Shown in pieces: positions 24,563 to 34,002 of a DNA stretch of 64,000 nucleotides. Origin of the DNA: Pseudomonadota bacterium (GTDB lineage: Bacteria > Myxococcota > Myxococcia > Myxococcales > Myxococcaceae); assembly GCA_023423535.1 (NCBI GenBank), contig JAFAFL010000032.1:350160-414159 (forward strand), given 5' to 3'. How positions within the stretch are numbered: the first letter of the stretch is position 1; the number at the start of each line of letters is the position of its first letter. The notes beneath the pieces are model-generated. The model saw nothing but the letters and a program-made list of their open reading frames with translations. It did no database searches and was not told the DNA's origin. A program made the position numbers and the translations under genes.

Positions 24563-27500
24563 ATGGCACGCGCGATGAGATTCGCACTCTGCCTGCTGCT
24601 CCTCTTCCCGATGACCGCGTGGGCGGACCTGCAGGTGAACGCCGGGCGCACCGCGGATGACCACGGGCCCATGGCGGTCGAGTGGCCGAACCAGAAGGTC
24701 GCCACCAGCGATCGCCTGGGGCGCGTGCAGGTGTGGGATCTCGCTCGCCGGCGGCGCCTCGCGAGGCTGGACACGAAGGACTGGCGGCTGCAGTCGCTGC
24801 AGTTCGTCGGCGGCGGCCGGATGCTGCTCATCCGAACGCCTTCGGAGGTCCGGCTGTGGAACCTCGAGACGCAGGAGGTCTCCGTCGTCTCCCCGCGCGC
24901 GCCCGCGACGGATGCGAACCACAAGCTCGTGCCCACGCCGAAGGACGCGGTGGTGGACGTGGCGGTCAGCGACGATCTCTCCACCGTCGCGACCAGCTGG
25001 AGCAACGGCGTGCTCACCGGCGTCACCGCGCGGCGAGGCGACAAGGAGCGCGTGGTCTACCTCCAGCCGGATCACCTCGCGCTCTCCCGAACGGGACGAC
25101 TGCTGGCGGGCATCGGCTACGGCGGGCTCTCTGTCGCCGAGCTGCACGCGGACGGGAAGGTGACCGACCTCATCGAGCGAATGGAGGTGAAGGCGATCGT
25201 CGTCCGCGACGGCCCGCGCTTCGACCATCAGGAGAAGCGGCTCGTCTTCTCCACGTACTCCACCACGTCCGGCGCGCAGCGCTCCGAACGCATCGTCTGG
25301 GTCGAGCTGGAGAGCCGCGAGCAGAAGGTGATCGATGGCGCCGGATCGCCCGCGTTCCTCAGCGACGGACGGCTGACCTACCTGGATGGCGAAGGCTGCC
25401 TGCACGTCCGCGCCTGGCCTGACGACGACCGTGCACTGGCGGTGCCCTGCCAGCGCAACTCGGTCACCGCGCGTCACGCGATCGTGAGCAGCGACGTGAT
25501 CTTCCTCGCCGGTGGGCTCTTCGACTCGTCCGACGGCACGCGGCTCGGTGCGCTGCGTTCGCGGGCGCTGGTGCAAGACGTCCTTCGGGTGGACGAGCTC
25601 AACGGCCGGCTCGATGTCCAGCCCCGTGCGGAGCTCTACGAGGGCCTGCGCGAGCCCTTCCGCTGGGACCTGCGACGCGGCGTGCGCGAGCCTCTGCCGT
25701 GGTCGAGCGTCGAACGCCCCGCGCCGGGTGATTGCCGCGCCGAAACGTCCGCGTCCTCCGACGAAGTGCACGAGGGCAAGCCGCGGCTCGTGATCGATGG
25801 CGAGGACGGCAAGCGCTACCGGATCGACCTCATCGGCCTGAGCGTGTGCGAGCCGAAGAGTGGAAGGTGGCGCGCGCTCTTCGCCCGGCCCGCGGGTCTC
25901 GACGACGGCCCGAACGGCGTGCCGCTCTTCCTGCGCGTCCTCACGCTGGGGAAGGAGCGCGTTGCACTGATCCTCGATCACCGCGGCACGATGGAGTTGT
26001 GGGACCTCGCGCGCAGAAAGAGGACGCACACGCGCACGTTCCCTGTGACGACCGCCCACGGCGGCTGGACCCGCGCGCAGCCGAACCTCTCTCCGTTGCT
26101 CGAGGCCTGTGGGCTGGGCAAGGAGCTGGTGGTCGTCACGCGTGAGGGCGCCGCCTCCACACGGCCGCTGTACGAGGGCTCGGTGGATACCGCCACCTGT
26201 GACGAAGCCCGCGGGCAGGTCCTCTTCGCCGGACAACGCGGGCTCGGGTTCGCAGACCTCAAGGGCGTGCACTTCATCGAATCGGCGGAGCTTCGCAGCG
26301 AAGCGGTGACGGGTCTTCGTCGCGGCGCCGGCCACACGCTCTACGCCACCACCGACGAGGGCGGTCTCTGGCTGGTGGACCTGCGGCGGCGTGAGGTCAT
26401 CGCCGCGCTCTACGCGTTCGGCAGCGACGGCAGCGCGATCATCACGCGAGACGGCGAGTACTTCGCCAACCGCACCGGCGTGCGCGAGCTGGCCTTCCGC
26501 GAAGGTCTGCGCCTCATCCCGAGCGAGGAACTCGACATGGCGCGCAACCGGCCCGAGCGCGTGCTGCCGAAGCTCGGCTACGCGAAGCCCGAGGACCTCG
26601 CGAGCCTCGAGCGGCTGGTGCGGCTGCGCGAGAAGCGCACTGGAGAGAGTCCGTCGCCGGCGCCGTTCCAGATCGGCTGGCGGACGCGTCCTCCGCTGGT
26701 GACGCGCACGCCGGGGCTGACCCTGGAGCTCGCCTCCGACAAGCAGATGTCCGGGCGCCTGCACGTGACCGTCAACGACGTGCTCATCAGCGGCGAGGGC
26801 GCACAGGTGGAGGGAACGGAGCTCCGCTTCCCGATGGAGCTGGCGGACGGGGAGAACGTGGTGCGTGCGTGGGTGACCACGACGTCTGAAAGCGGAACGC
26901 AGCGCACGAACTCGCTCGAGGCGCACGTGGTCGCGCGGCTTCAGCTCCAGCGCGAGCCGCTGACCTGGTTCGTCGGCATCGGCGTGTCCGACTACCAGAG
27001 CAACGCGCACGATCTGCAGTTCGCGGCGAAGGACGTGGGCGACGTGGCGCGGACGCTGGAGGGGATGCTCGGTGACCGGCTGCGCACGCACGTGCTGACC
27101 GACGCGATGGCCACCCGCGACGCGATCGCGAAGGTGGAGGAGCTCCTCGCGCAGTCCTCGGTGAACGATCGGGTCATCCTCTACTTCGCGGGCCACGGAC
27201 TGCTGGGGCAGGACCAGCGCTACTACTTCGCGCCGCACGACATGGACTTCGGCAAGCCGGAGGAGAGGGGCCTCGCGTACTCCGAGATCGATCGCCTGCT
27301 GCGGCTGGCAAAGGCGCGGCGACGGTTGGTGTTCATCGACTCGTGCCACTCCGGAGACGCGGCTGGCGTTCAGGGCTCACCCGCTGAGGACACCTCCGGC
27401 GCACGAGGCACCACCTTCGGCGTGACGCAGGCAGCGGAAGGGCAGGTCGTGGCCCGCGCGGCGCGCCGGGTGAAGGAGATCCCGGCCGCGGCCAGGGTGA

Positions 27501-28801
27501 TCGATCAACCGCTGGTGGAGGATCTCTTCCTCGACCTGCGCGAGGGCAGCGGCGCGGACGTGATTGCCGCCGCAGGCGCCGTCGAGTTCGCGCTCGAGTC
27601 CGCGCAGTGGAACAACGGCGTCTTCACCTTCTCGCTGCTCGAGGCGCTGGCGACGAAGCGCGCCGACGAGGGACGCGACGGAGAGATCGACGCCAACGAG
27701 CTGCGGCGGCACATCTCGAAGCGCGTCTCCGACCTCACCCGCGGCCGGCAGGTCCCCACCTCGCGCGCGGAGAACCGGCACGCCCCGTTTCCCGTCCTCA
27801 CCGCGCGACGGCCGGACCGCACCGCCTCTTTCGCTCGAGACGCAAAGGCCGCGAAGGTCGAGGACGGCGTGGTCCACCTCGGTCACTCCGGTGACGGCGC
27901 ACGGCTCATCACCTGGAGCGGAGCAGGCCTGCAACGCTGGGACGCGAAGACGCTCCAGTTGCAGGACTCGCTCACCGCACCGGCTGAGGCTCTGGAGTTC
28001 ATCGACGCGGCCGCGATCGACCACGCGGGAAACACGCTGGCCTGGATCGCGGGTGAGGACGACACGCTTTGGGTCGCGCGCTTTGGCTCCCGTGAGGTCG
28101 TGTCGCTCGCGAAGCGAAACGAAGACGCCTCCGTGCACGCGTTCTCCACGCCCCTCGCACTCAACTCGGACGGCTCGAAGCTCGCCGCGTGGGCAAGTCG
28201 TTGCCGCGGCATCGCCGTGTGGAAGCTGAGGCCGACCGAAGCCGCCGCTCCTCCAACCCTGCACGCGCTGCCCGGCTGCGAATCGCCGGACGCGATCGCC
28301 TTTCAAGACGAGCGGTTGGTGGCGGCGACCGCGTCCGGGAGCATCCACTGGATCGGCCTCGGGCAAGGCATGGAAGGCGCCACCGAGCAGTGGCTCCTTC
28401 CCCATCCATCAGGTCCCGACGCTCCCTTCACCGACCTGCCCGTGCACGTCCACGGCGCGCTCGGCGCGAGGGGCCGGTACTACGCGCGCCCGCTGAACGA
28501 CGCCGGTCCAGCGGCGGAGGAGGGCCGCGTCGCCGTGTGGGATCTCCAGGAGCGCAAGCCGCTCGGCATCATCCGCTCGCCCGCGATGCACGTGCGCATG
28601 GCCGCAACCTCTCCACGACTCGCGGTGGTCCGCAGCGACGTGCGCCTGTTCGATCTTCCCTCGCTGCAGGAGCGCGACTGGCTGGGCGACTCCGGCCCTC
28701 TCGGCCTGGGACACGGCGCGCTGAGCCCCGATGGCCGCTCGCTCGTCACCGGCGGGTACTGGGGAAGGGCGCTGCATTGGACTCTGCCTCCCGTGCGCTA
28801 G
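24563..28801 (+). CDS. Giant exported caspase-like (peptidase C14) protein with beta-propeller flanks
   Basis: A 1412-residue protein with a signal peptide (MRFALCLLLLFPMTAWA after a short lead). Residues about 25-690 contain WD/PQQ-like propeller repeats (VQVWDLARRRRLARL, VRLWNLETQEV, LWDLARRKRTHTR). A linker beta-domain leads to the caspase fold at about 795-1090: the catalytic His is 878 (YFAGHG) and the catalytic Cys 928 (FIDSCHSGDA), with the preceding LAYSEIDRLLRLAK helix. A further set of WD-like blades (about 1115-1412) closes the protein. Bacterial caspase relatives (metacaspases, orthocaspases) cut after Arg/Lys or Asp; specificity here is unknown. A small lipoprotein gene starts nine bases downstream. 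Expected location is the periplasm or outside. Confidence 0.85.
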   Translation: MARAMRFALCLLLLFPMTAWADLQVNAGRTADDHGPMAVEWPNQKVATSDRLGRVQVWDLARRRRLARLDTKDWRLQSLQFVGGGRMLLIRTPSEVRLWNLETQEVSVVSPRAPATDANHKLVPTPKDAVVDVAVSDDLSTVATSWSNGVLTGVTARRGDKERVVYLQPDHLALSRTGRLLAGIGYGGLSVAELHADGKVTDLIERMEVKAIVVRDGPRFDHQEKRLVFSTYSTTSGAQRSERIVWVELESREQKVIDGAGSPAFLSDGRLTYLDGEGCLHVRAWPDDDRALAVPCQRNSVTARHAIVSSDVIFLAGGLFDSSDGTRLGALRSRALVQDVLRVDELNGRLDVQPRAELYEGLREPFRWDLRRGVREPLPWSSVERPAPGDCRAETSASSDEVHEGKPRLVIDGEDGKRYRIDLIGLSVCEPKSGRWRALFARPAGLDDGPNGVPLFLRVLTLGKERVALILDHRGTMELWDLARRKRTHTRTFPVTTAHGGWTRAQPNLSPLLEACGLGKELVVVTREGAASTRPLYEGSVDTATCDEARGQVLFAGQRGLGFADLKGVHFIESAELRSEAVTGLRRGAGHTLYATTDEGGLWLVDLRRREVIAALYAFGSDGSAIITRDGEYFANRTGVRELAFREGLRLIPSEELDMARNRPERVLPKLGYAKPEDLASLERLVRLREKRTGESPSPAPFQIGWRTRPPLVTRTPGLTLELASDKQMSGRLHVTVNDVLISGEGAQVEGTELRFPMELADGENVVRAWVTTTSESGTQRTNSLEAHVVARLQLQREPLTWFVGIGVSDYQSNAHDLQFAAKDVGDVARTLEGMLGDRLRTHVLTDAMATRDAIAKVEELLAQSSVNDRVILYFAGHGLLGQDQRYYFAPHDMDFGKPEERGLAYSEIDRLLRLAKARRRLVFIDSCHSGDAAGVQGSPAEDTSGARGTTFGVTQAAEGQVVARAARRVKEIPAAARVIDQPLVEDLFLDLREGSGADVIAAAGAVEFALESAQWNNGVFTFSLLEALATKRADEGRDGEIDANELRRHISKRVSDLTRGRQVPTSRAENRHAPFPVLTARRPDRTASFARDAKAAKVEDGVVHLGHSGDGARLITWSGAGLQRWDAKTLQLQDSLTAPAEALEFIDAAAIDHAGNTLAWIAGEDDTLWVARFGSREVVSLAKRNEDASVHAFSTPLALNSDGSKLAAWASRCRGIAVWKLRPTEAAAPPTLHALPGCESPDAIAFQDERLVAATASGSIHWIGLGQGMEGATEQWLLPHPSGPDAPFTDLPVHVHGALGARGRYYARPLNDAGPAAEEGRVAVWDLQERKPLGIIRSPAMHVRMAATSPRLAVVRSDVRLFDLPSLQERDWLGDSGPLGLGHGALSPDGRSLVTGGYWGRALHWTLPPVR

Positions 28802-28810
28802 AACGAGGGC

Positions 28811-29614
28811 ATGACGCACACGCTCAAGGCACTCTCGCTCCTCTCCGGGATCGTCGTCGCGGCGGCGCTCGCGGGCTGCTCGTCGGACGGTCAGGTCGGT
28901 GAGAACGGCATCGTCCGCTTCTCGCAGGTGGTGCACTTCGCGGACACCGAGGACTTCACCGCGCCGCTCGCCGCGGGCCGCACGCTGATGGTGGCGCTGC
29001 AGCACCCGCAGGCGCTCGGGCTCGATCAGGAGACGATGGCGGACTTCACCATGGAGGTGCGCGAGGACGGTGACCGCGTGGACGCTGCGTGGCCGCTCGG
29101 CTTCGCGCAGTACGCGGTGAACCTCGAGGACGAGGGCCAGTACCAGCTCGTCGGGCTGCGCAACGGCGAGGCGGTCGATCAGCTCGGGCTTCGCGTGAAG
29201 AAGGCGAAGAGCGTGCGCTGGTCGAAGACCTTCATCGTGCTGACCGACTACGACGATCCGAAGGAGCAGAACCGTCACTGCACGCGCGTCACCACGCGCA
29301 CCGAAGGGCCGGAGGGCTTCCTCCTCCACTCGAACCAGACGATCACCGTCCACGTGGTGCCGGTGGACGAGGACGGCGCGCCGCTGCTCGGCCTGCTCCC
29401 GCTCACCGCGAACGCGCCGGACGTCTTCCGGGTGAACGCGCAGCTCGTGGGTCACGGCGCGCTGGCGAACTCGCTGACGCTCTCGCCGGTCGACGCGCTG
29501 CGGCTCGGCGGATCGCACCAGCTCACCGTTCGCGAACAGGACCTGGCGCAGGACCTCGTGCTCACGCTGAACACCACGTCGGACGTCTTCGAGCTCGACT
29601 GCAACAACCCGTAG
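28811..29614 (+). CDS. Hypothetical lipoprotein
   Basis: A 267-residue predicted lipoprotein: signal peptide with lipobox LAGC (MTHTLKALSLLSG...AALAGC, Cys24). I do not recognise the family. The mature part looks all-beta and acidic, with one later Cys pair (RHCTRV and LDCNNP at the very end). It follows the caspase gene by nine bases on the same strand, so it is probably co-transcribed and may be a partner or substrate of that protein; this is inference from position only. Confidence 0.72.
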   Translation: MTHTLKALSLLSGIVVAAALAGCSSDGQVGENGIVRFSQVVHFADTEDFTAPLAAGRTLMVALQHPQALGLDQETMADFTMEVREDGDRVDAAWPLGFAQYAVNLEDEGQYQLVGLRNGEAVDQLGLRVKKAKSVRWSKTFIVLTDYDDPKEQNRHCTRVTTRTEGPEGFLLHSNQTITVHVVPVDEDGAPLLGLLPLTANAPDVFRVNAQLVGHGALANSLTLSPVDALRLGGSHQLTVREQDLAQDLVLTLNTTSDVFELDCNNP

Positions 29615-29701
29615 CGGCCGCTGTTGCCGGTTCTCTAACGCCGTGGCGGTCGTGTCCGATCGCCCGGCCGCCTGCGCTCTGAAGGGCTGCTGGCGCGCGC
29701 G

Positions 29702-30940
29702 ATGCACAGGTGCGCGGGCATGGCCCAAGCCTCCCGGATCTCCCTCCGCTGTCTCTCGATCGCCATCGTCGCGGGGCTCGCCACCGGCGCGCTGGCCGGA
29801 CTCACCGCATGTGGCGCACCGGCCGCCGAACCGCTTCCGCAGACCGACGCGGGCGTGCTCCAGCCGGAACCGGACGCGGGCAGCGGCTCGGGTGATGCGG
29901 ACGCGGGCACCGATGCAGGCACGCCGCCGGCACCGTGTACGGAGGATGGCGCCTGCTTCATCGACTGGGCGGACCTGGAGCCGTACCCGGTGGCGGTCGA
30001 TCACCACACCACCTTCGTCCACGAGGGTCCCGCGGGCGCGTACCTGCACGTGATGGGCGGCGTCCGCGTGCTGAACGAGGCCTTCCAGGCCATGTACCCG
30101 CAGCTGCGGCGCGCGAAGATCGGCGCCAACGGATCGCTCGGCGAGTGGGAGGTCGCGGGGACGCTGCCGGCGAGCCTCTCCTTTCATGGCCTCGCACGCG
30201 CGGGCGACCGCACCTATCTGGTCGCGGGGCTCACCACCTCCGGCGGACAGCCGTCGGTGAACGGCGTCACCTACGTCCTCGACTACGACAGCGAGGGCAA
30301 GCCGACGGTGCGCACCGGCTCTGGAGTCGCAGAGGCCTTCCTGCACCCGGGCGTGGCCTCGGTAGGGGGACGGCTGTACGTCGTGGGGGGCAGCGGAACG
30401 ACGCACAACCCGAAGGGGACCGTGCTGGTGTCGACGCTCGGCGAGGACGGCCTGAACGGAGCATGGAGCGCGGGGCCGGGCCTTCCCCAGCCGAGGTCGC
30501 ACCACGCGGTGGTGGTGCACGACGAGCGGATGTACCTCGTGGGCGGCTTCACGACCGGCCAGGTGCCGCTGAACGACGTGCTGCGATCGGTGCACGACGC
30601 GACCGGCGCGCTGACCGGTTGGGAAGCGGTGGGCACGCTGGAGTCGTCGCCGTGGACGCACGCGGCCTTCGTGCACGGCGAGTGGCTCTACGTCGTCGGA
30701 GGAGGCGAGGGAGGGCCCGGGCAGGAGCGTTACGTCGCCCGCACCCGCCGCGCGCGCATCGCCCCGGATGGGACGCTGGGCGAGTTCGAAGAGGTCGCTG
30801 GCCTGCTGCCCGTCCCGCGCGCGCACGTGCACCAGACGCCGGTGCACGACGGCCGCATCTACAGCGTCGGTGGGCGACTGTTCCCGGCGCTGACCACCAT
30901 CGACCGCGTGTTCATCGGGACGTTCCTGAAGGGGAGCTGA
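29702..30940 (+). CDS. Kelch-repeat lipoprotein
   Basis: A 412-residue predicted lipoprotein. The lipobox is LTAC; a Pro/Ala/Gly/Asp linker (about 40-75, rich in DAG) tethers a beta-propeller. Five or six Kelch-like blades are visible, each with a di-Gly strand and a tyrosine-containing strand (YLHVMGGV, LYVVGGSG, MYLVGGFTT, LYVVGGGEG, IYSVGGRLF) and a GxWxxxGxLPxxL-like loop. Such propellers bind proteins or glycans. A second ATG at 29720 gives a shorter signal peptide and is an equally good start. Its last 82 bases overlap, on the opposite strand, the end of the oxidoreductase gene. Confidence 0.8.
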   Translation: MHRCAGMAQASRISLRCLSIAIVAGLATGALAGLTACGAPAAEPLPQTDAGVLQPEPDAGSGSGDADAGTDAGTPPAPCTEDGACFIDWADLEPYPVAVDHHTTFVHEGPAGAYLHVMGGVRVLNEAFQAMYPQLRRAKIGANGSLGEWEVAGTLPASLSFHGLARAGDRTYLVAGLTTSGGQPSVNGVTYVLDYDSEGKPTVRTGSGVAEAFLHPGVASVGGRLYVVGGSGTTHNPKGTVLVSTLGEDGLNGAWSAGPGLPQPRSHHAVVVHDERMYLVGGFTTGQVPLNDVLRSVHDATGALTGWEAVGTLESSPWTHAAFVHGEWLYVVGGGEGGPGQERYVARTRRARIAPDGTLGEFEEVAGLLPVPRAHVHQTPVHDGRIYSVGGRLFPALTTIDRVFIGTFLKGS

Positions 30941-32481
30941 CCCGTCGGGCCGCGACGCGCGCTGAGTGAATCTCCGGTGAGCGCGGTGTAGAGCCGCGCC
31001 GCTCCGCTGACGGTCCCGCCGATGGAAGGGAACGCGGCGGAGGCGCCGGTGAAGAAGAGGTTCTCCACCGGAGTGCGCCACTTGAGGCGGCGCTCGCTGA
31101 CGTTCTCCGGCGTGAGCGCGGAGCCGTAGATGTTCCCGCCCGGCGCCCACAGGTAGCGCCTGTTCGTGGTGGGCGTGCCGGCGACGCGGATCGCGAGGTG
31201 ACGCCGCAGGTTGGGGACGTAGTGCCTCTCCACCGTGGCGATCATCCGGTCGCGCAGCGCCACCTTGCGGCGGGTGTACTCGCGCAGGCCTGTCTTCTGC
31301 GCGCGCTCGAAGGGCTCGTAGGCGCAGGTGGTGATGAGCTCGAGGATCTGCTCGCCCTCCGGCGCGTGGAGCGTCTTCGCGCGCGGCGAGCAGAGCGTGG
31401 GCGTGGACATGAACAGCCAGGGATCGCCGAGGTCATCGCGCCGGTGCTGCGCGGCGTAGATGTCGTTCACGTCGAGCCGGGGGTAGTGCCACACGTTCCA
31501 GTTGCCGAAGCCGTGGTCGCGCAGATCGATCCCGCGCACGCCGAGGTACACGGAGAACGACGACGCCGAGTACTCGTAGTCCACGCTCTGCAGGTACTTC
31601 TGGGGGAACTGCTCGCGGCCCACGAGGGAGACGAACCACTGTGGGTCCGCGTTGCAGATGAAGTGCGTGCCCCGGAACTCGCGACCATCCGCTGTCGTCA
31701 CCGAGCGCAAGCGGCCGCCCTCCATCTTCGCCGCGGTGACCTCCGTGTTCAGCGACAGCGTGCTCCCCGGCGACCGGGTGATCGCGTCGGCGAACGCGTC
31801 GATGAAGTGGCTGAAGTGCTCGGTCGGGTAGTACGCGCCGTCGCCGTAGCGGGAGACGAGCGCGACGTAGATGAGCAGCGAGACCTCGGAGGGCGGCAGC
31901 CCCAGATCGCCGAGCTGCGTGGAGAGGATCGCCTGCACCGGCTTCGACAGGCCCAGCGAGTCGAACAACCGCTGCAGCGTCCAGCGCCGGTAGCGCAGCA
32001 CATGCGGCGACTGGAGCACCGCCTTCGGCACGTCGAGCAGGCGCAGTTCGTCGGGCAAAAGCTGCAGCTCCGTCCACAGCGTCTGCACCGTGCCGAAGAA
32101 CTTCGCGATCCCCGCGCGCTCTTCCGGAAAGCGATCCGCGAGTCGCTCGGACCACTTGCCGAGGCCGTTGGGGATCCGGAAGCGCATCCCTTCGGACGGA
32201 CAGCTGAAGTGATCGAAGCCTTCGGGATCGAGCCGCTCGAAGGTGACCGTCTCTTCGAGCCCGAGCTTGCGGAGCACGTTGTGGACGGGCTCGCCCTCGC
32301 CGCAGGAGAAGATGTAGTGGACCGCCGCGCAGAAGCGGTACCTGCCCATCGGAAAGGTGTGGCAGCAGCCGCCGGGGAACTCGTGCGCCTCGAGCACCGC
32401 CACGCTCGCGCCCGCGTTCGCGAGCAGCGCGCCCGCGGTGAGACCGCCCATCCCACCGCCGATGATCACGTAGTCGTACAT
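30859..32481 (-). CDS. FAD-dependent oxidoreductase, phytoene-desaturase/retinol-saturase-like
   Basis: A 540-residue flavoprotein of the CrtI/amine-oxidase superfamily. The N-terminal dinucleotide motif is VIIGGGMGGLTAG (Gly8-Gly13) with the acidic partner LEAHEFPGG at 30-38. The C-terminal FAD block is NLFFTGASAAFPSIGGTVSGA. Relatives desaturate or saturate isoprenoid chains, but the FAD motifs do not tell which. The final 27 residues (from about GQLPFRN) are encoded antisense to the end of the Kelch gene and look unrelated to the fold, as if an original stop had been lost. No membrane helix is visible. Confidence 0.85.
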   Translation of the reverse strand: MYDYVIIGGGMGGLTAGALLANAGASVAVLEAHEFPGGCCHTFPMGRYRFCAAVHYIFSCGEGEPVHNVLRKLGLEETVTFERLDPEGFDHFSCPSEGMRFRIPNGLGKWSERLADRFPEERAGIAKFFGTVQTLWTELQLLPDELRLLDVPKAVLQSPHVLRYRRWTLQRLFDSLGLSKPVQAILSTQLGDLGLPPSEVSLLIYVALVSRYGDGAYYPTEHFSHFIDAFADAITRSPGSTLSLNTEVTAAKMEGGRLRSVTTADGREFRGTHFICNADPQWFVSLVGREQFPQKYLQSVDYEYSASSFSVYLGVRGIDLRDHGFGNWNVWHYPRLDVNDIYAAQHRRDDLGDPWLFMSTPTLCSPRAKTLHAPEGEQILELITTCAYEPFERAQKTGLREYTRRKVALRDRMIATVERHYVPNLRRHLAIRVAGTPTTNRRYLWAPGGNIYGSALTPENVSERRLKWRTPVENLFFTGASAAFPSIGGTVSGAARLYTALTGDSLSARRGPTGQLPFRNVPMNTRSMVVSAGNSRPPTL

Positions 32482-32542
32482 GAGGCGCCCGGCTGTACTG
32501 CACCCACCGATGATTCGGGAGGGGCTCAGGCGTCACTGGGGC

Positions 32543-32575
32543 GAACCCTGAACGCTGAACCCTGACGCTCGAACC
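32543..32575. repeat. Short imperfect tandem repeat in a divergent intergenic region
   Basis: GAACCCTGAACGCT is followed at once by GAACCCTGACGCT and then the start of a third copy (GAACC after one base). It lies between the divergent oxidoreductase and DoxX-like genes, 30-55 bases before the latter. It could be a regulator site or slippage. Confidence 0.45.
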
Positions 32576-32598
32576 GATTGGAACGAGCTGGAGCGCCC

Positions 32599-33027
32599 AT
32601 GACGACCCTTTCCACCACCACCCACGTCCCCGCAGCAAAAGCCTCCGCCACCGTGTGGACCGGCCGCGTGCTCAGCGGGATCGCCGTGCTGTTCCTCCTC
32701 GTGGACGCGACCTTCAAGCTCTTCGTCTCGCCGGAAGCGGTCGCCAGCACCGAGGCGCTGGGATGGAAGGGAGAGCTCTTGCCCACGATCGCGGTGATCC
32801 AGTTCGTGTGCCTCGCGCTGTACCTCGTGCCGAGGACCGCGGTGCTCGGCGCGATCCTCTGGACGGGCTATCTCGGCGGCGCGGTCGCCACGCACGTGCG
32901 CGTGGACAACCCGCTCTTCAGCCACACGCTCTTCCCCGTGTACGTCGCACTGCTTCTCTGGATCGGGCTGGCGTTGAGGGACGCGCGGCTGCGGGCGCTG
33001 GTGCCGCTGCGAACTCCGGTGAAGTAG
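32599..33027 (+). CDS. DoxX-like small membrane protein
   Basis: A 142-residue protein with four membrane helices (about 23-42, 62-79, 83-103 and 111-130). The pattern fits the DoxX_2/DoxX-like family (LSGIAVLFLLVDATFKLF, AVIQFVCLALYLVPRTAVLGA, GGAVATHVR, PVYVALLLWIGLALRD), whose members act in redox or membrane-stress contexts but are mostly uncharacterised. The chosen ATG gives MTTLSTTTHVPAAK; seven in-frame codons upstream add nothing recognisable. It converges with the BASS-type transporter gene nine bases downstream. Confidence 0.85.
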   Translation: MTTLSTTTHVPAAKASATVWTGRVLSGIAVLFLLVDATFKLFVSPEAVASTEALGWKGELLPTIAVIQFVCLALYLVPRTAVLGAILWTGYLGGAVATHVRVDNPLFSHTLFPVYVALLLWIGLALRDARLRALVPLRTPVK

Positions 33028-33036
33028 CGCGCGGAC

Positions 33037-33948
33037 CTACACCCTCTGCCGCTCGTCGAAGGGGCTCCGCTGTTCGTGCTCGAAGCGGACGCCTCGCGCT
33101 TTGCCCCGCTTCTCCAGCGCGCGGCGGAAGACTGCAGCGGCGGGGAAGAGGATGGCGAAGCCCACCAGCGAGGTGACGACGACCATCACCAGCGGCTCGG
33201 GCGACTCGAAGGAGCTCGAGGCCACGAGCATCGACGCGGCGATGTTCCGCTGGCCGGTGCCCAGCGCGAGCACCACCCGGCCGTGATGCGACGGCACGCT
33301 GGCGACGAAGCCGATGATCAGCGCGCCCAGCACCAGCAGCAGCGCGGCGGGCAGCGCGGGCGTGCTCAGCAGCGAGACCACGCCGCGCGCGTTGAGGATC
33401 ACGGTGACGGCGATGAGCGTCACCAGCGAGTACTTCGACACCCTCCCCAGCACCGGCATCACCTTCGGGACGAGCTTCCCGAACCACCTCCGGAAGAGCA
33501 TCCCCGCGCCCAGCGGCAGGAGCATGGTCAGCACCAGCGGGCGGGCAATGGCGGGGACGTTCACGTTCGCCTCCGGCAGCGCCCAGGGCACCACCAGCGG
33601 CATGAAGATGATCGTCGCCGGCATGAGGATGAGCAGGTGTCCGCCCGCCAGGGCCACGTCTGAGCGAGCCATCTGCGCCAGCGCGATGAGGAACGCGGCG
33701 CCGCCCGCGCACGAGACGAGGAAGAGGCCCGCGGCGTAGGTGTCCGGCACGCGCAGGACGCGGATGATCAGCACGCACAAAAGCGGCACCGCCACGAAGT
33801 TCGCGGAGAGCGCGGTGACGAGCATCGTCGGCCGGCGGAACGGCTTCGTCACCTCCCGCAGCGAGTTCCCCGCGCCCACCGACGCCATGCTCGCGATGGC
33901 GAAGAGCGGAATGGCGACCGACAGGATGAACTGCAGGATCGCTCTCAT
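33037..33948 (-). CDS. BASS-family (bile acid:sodium symporter-like) transporter
   Basis: A 303-residue integral membrane protein with about nine helices. Family features include LVSCAGGAAFLIALAQMARSD, the MLLPLGAGMLFRR turn and, most tellingly, the GTGQRNIAASMLVAS motif (the G-x-x-x-R-N core of helix 9 in BASS carriers). Relatives import organic acids, pantoate, pyruvate or sterol-like anions with sodium; the substrate here is unknown. The C-terminus is basic and cytoplasmic. The sulfatase gene lies about 55 bases upstream on the same strand, which could make this its product transporter, but that is speculation. Confidence 0.8.
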   Translation of the reverse strand: MRAILQFILSVAIPLFAIASMASVGAGNSLREVTKPFRRPTMLVTALSANFVAVPLLCVLIIRVLRVPDTYAAGLFLVSCAGGAAFLIALAQMARSDVALAGGHLLILMPATIIFMPLVVPWALPEANVNVPAIARPLVLTMLLPLGAGMLFRRWFGKLVPKVMPVLGRVSKYSLVTLIAVTVILNARGVVSLLSTPALPAALLLVLGALIIGFVASVPSHHGRVVLALGTGQRNIAASMLVASSSFESPEPLVMVVVTSLVGFAILFPAAAVFRRALEKRGKARGVRFEHEQRSPFDERQRV

Positions 33949-34002
33949 GACATTGAGATGGGGACGCGCTGCGCGGAGGTGAGGCAGCGGGCTTGCGAGC
34001 TC

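Noticed and set aside
24514..25044. Upstream extension of the first dynamin-like GTPase
   Set aside because: Antisense to the caspase signal-peptide region and low in recognisable features.
28409..31150. Long minus-strand frame covering the caspase end and two lipoproteins
   Set aside because: Shadow of three plus-strand genes with signal peptides and motifs.
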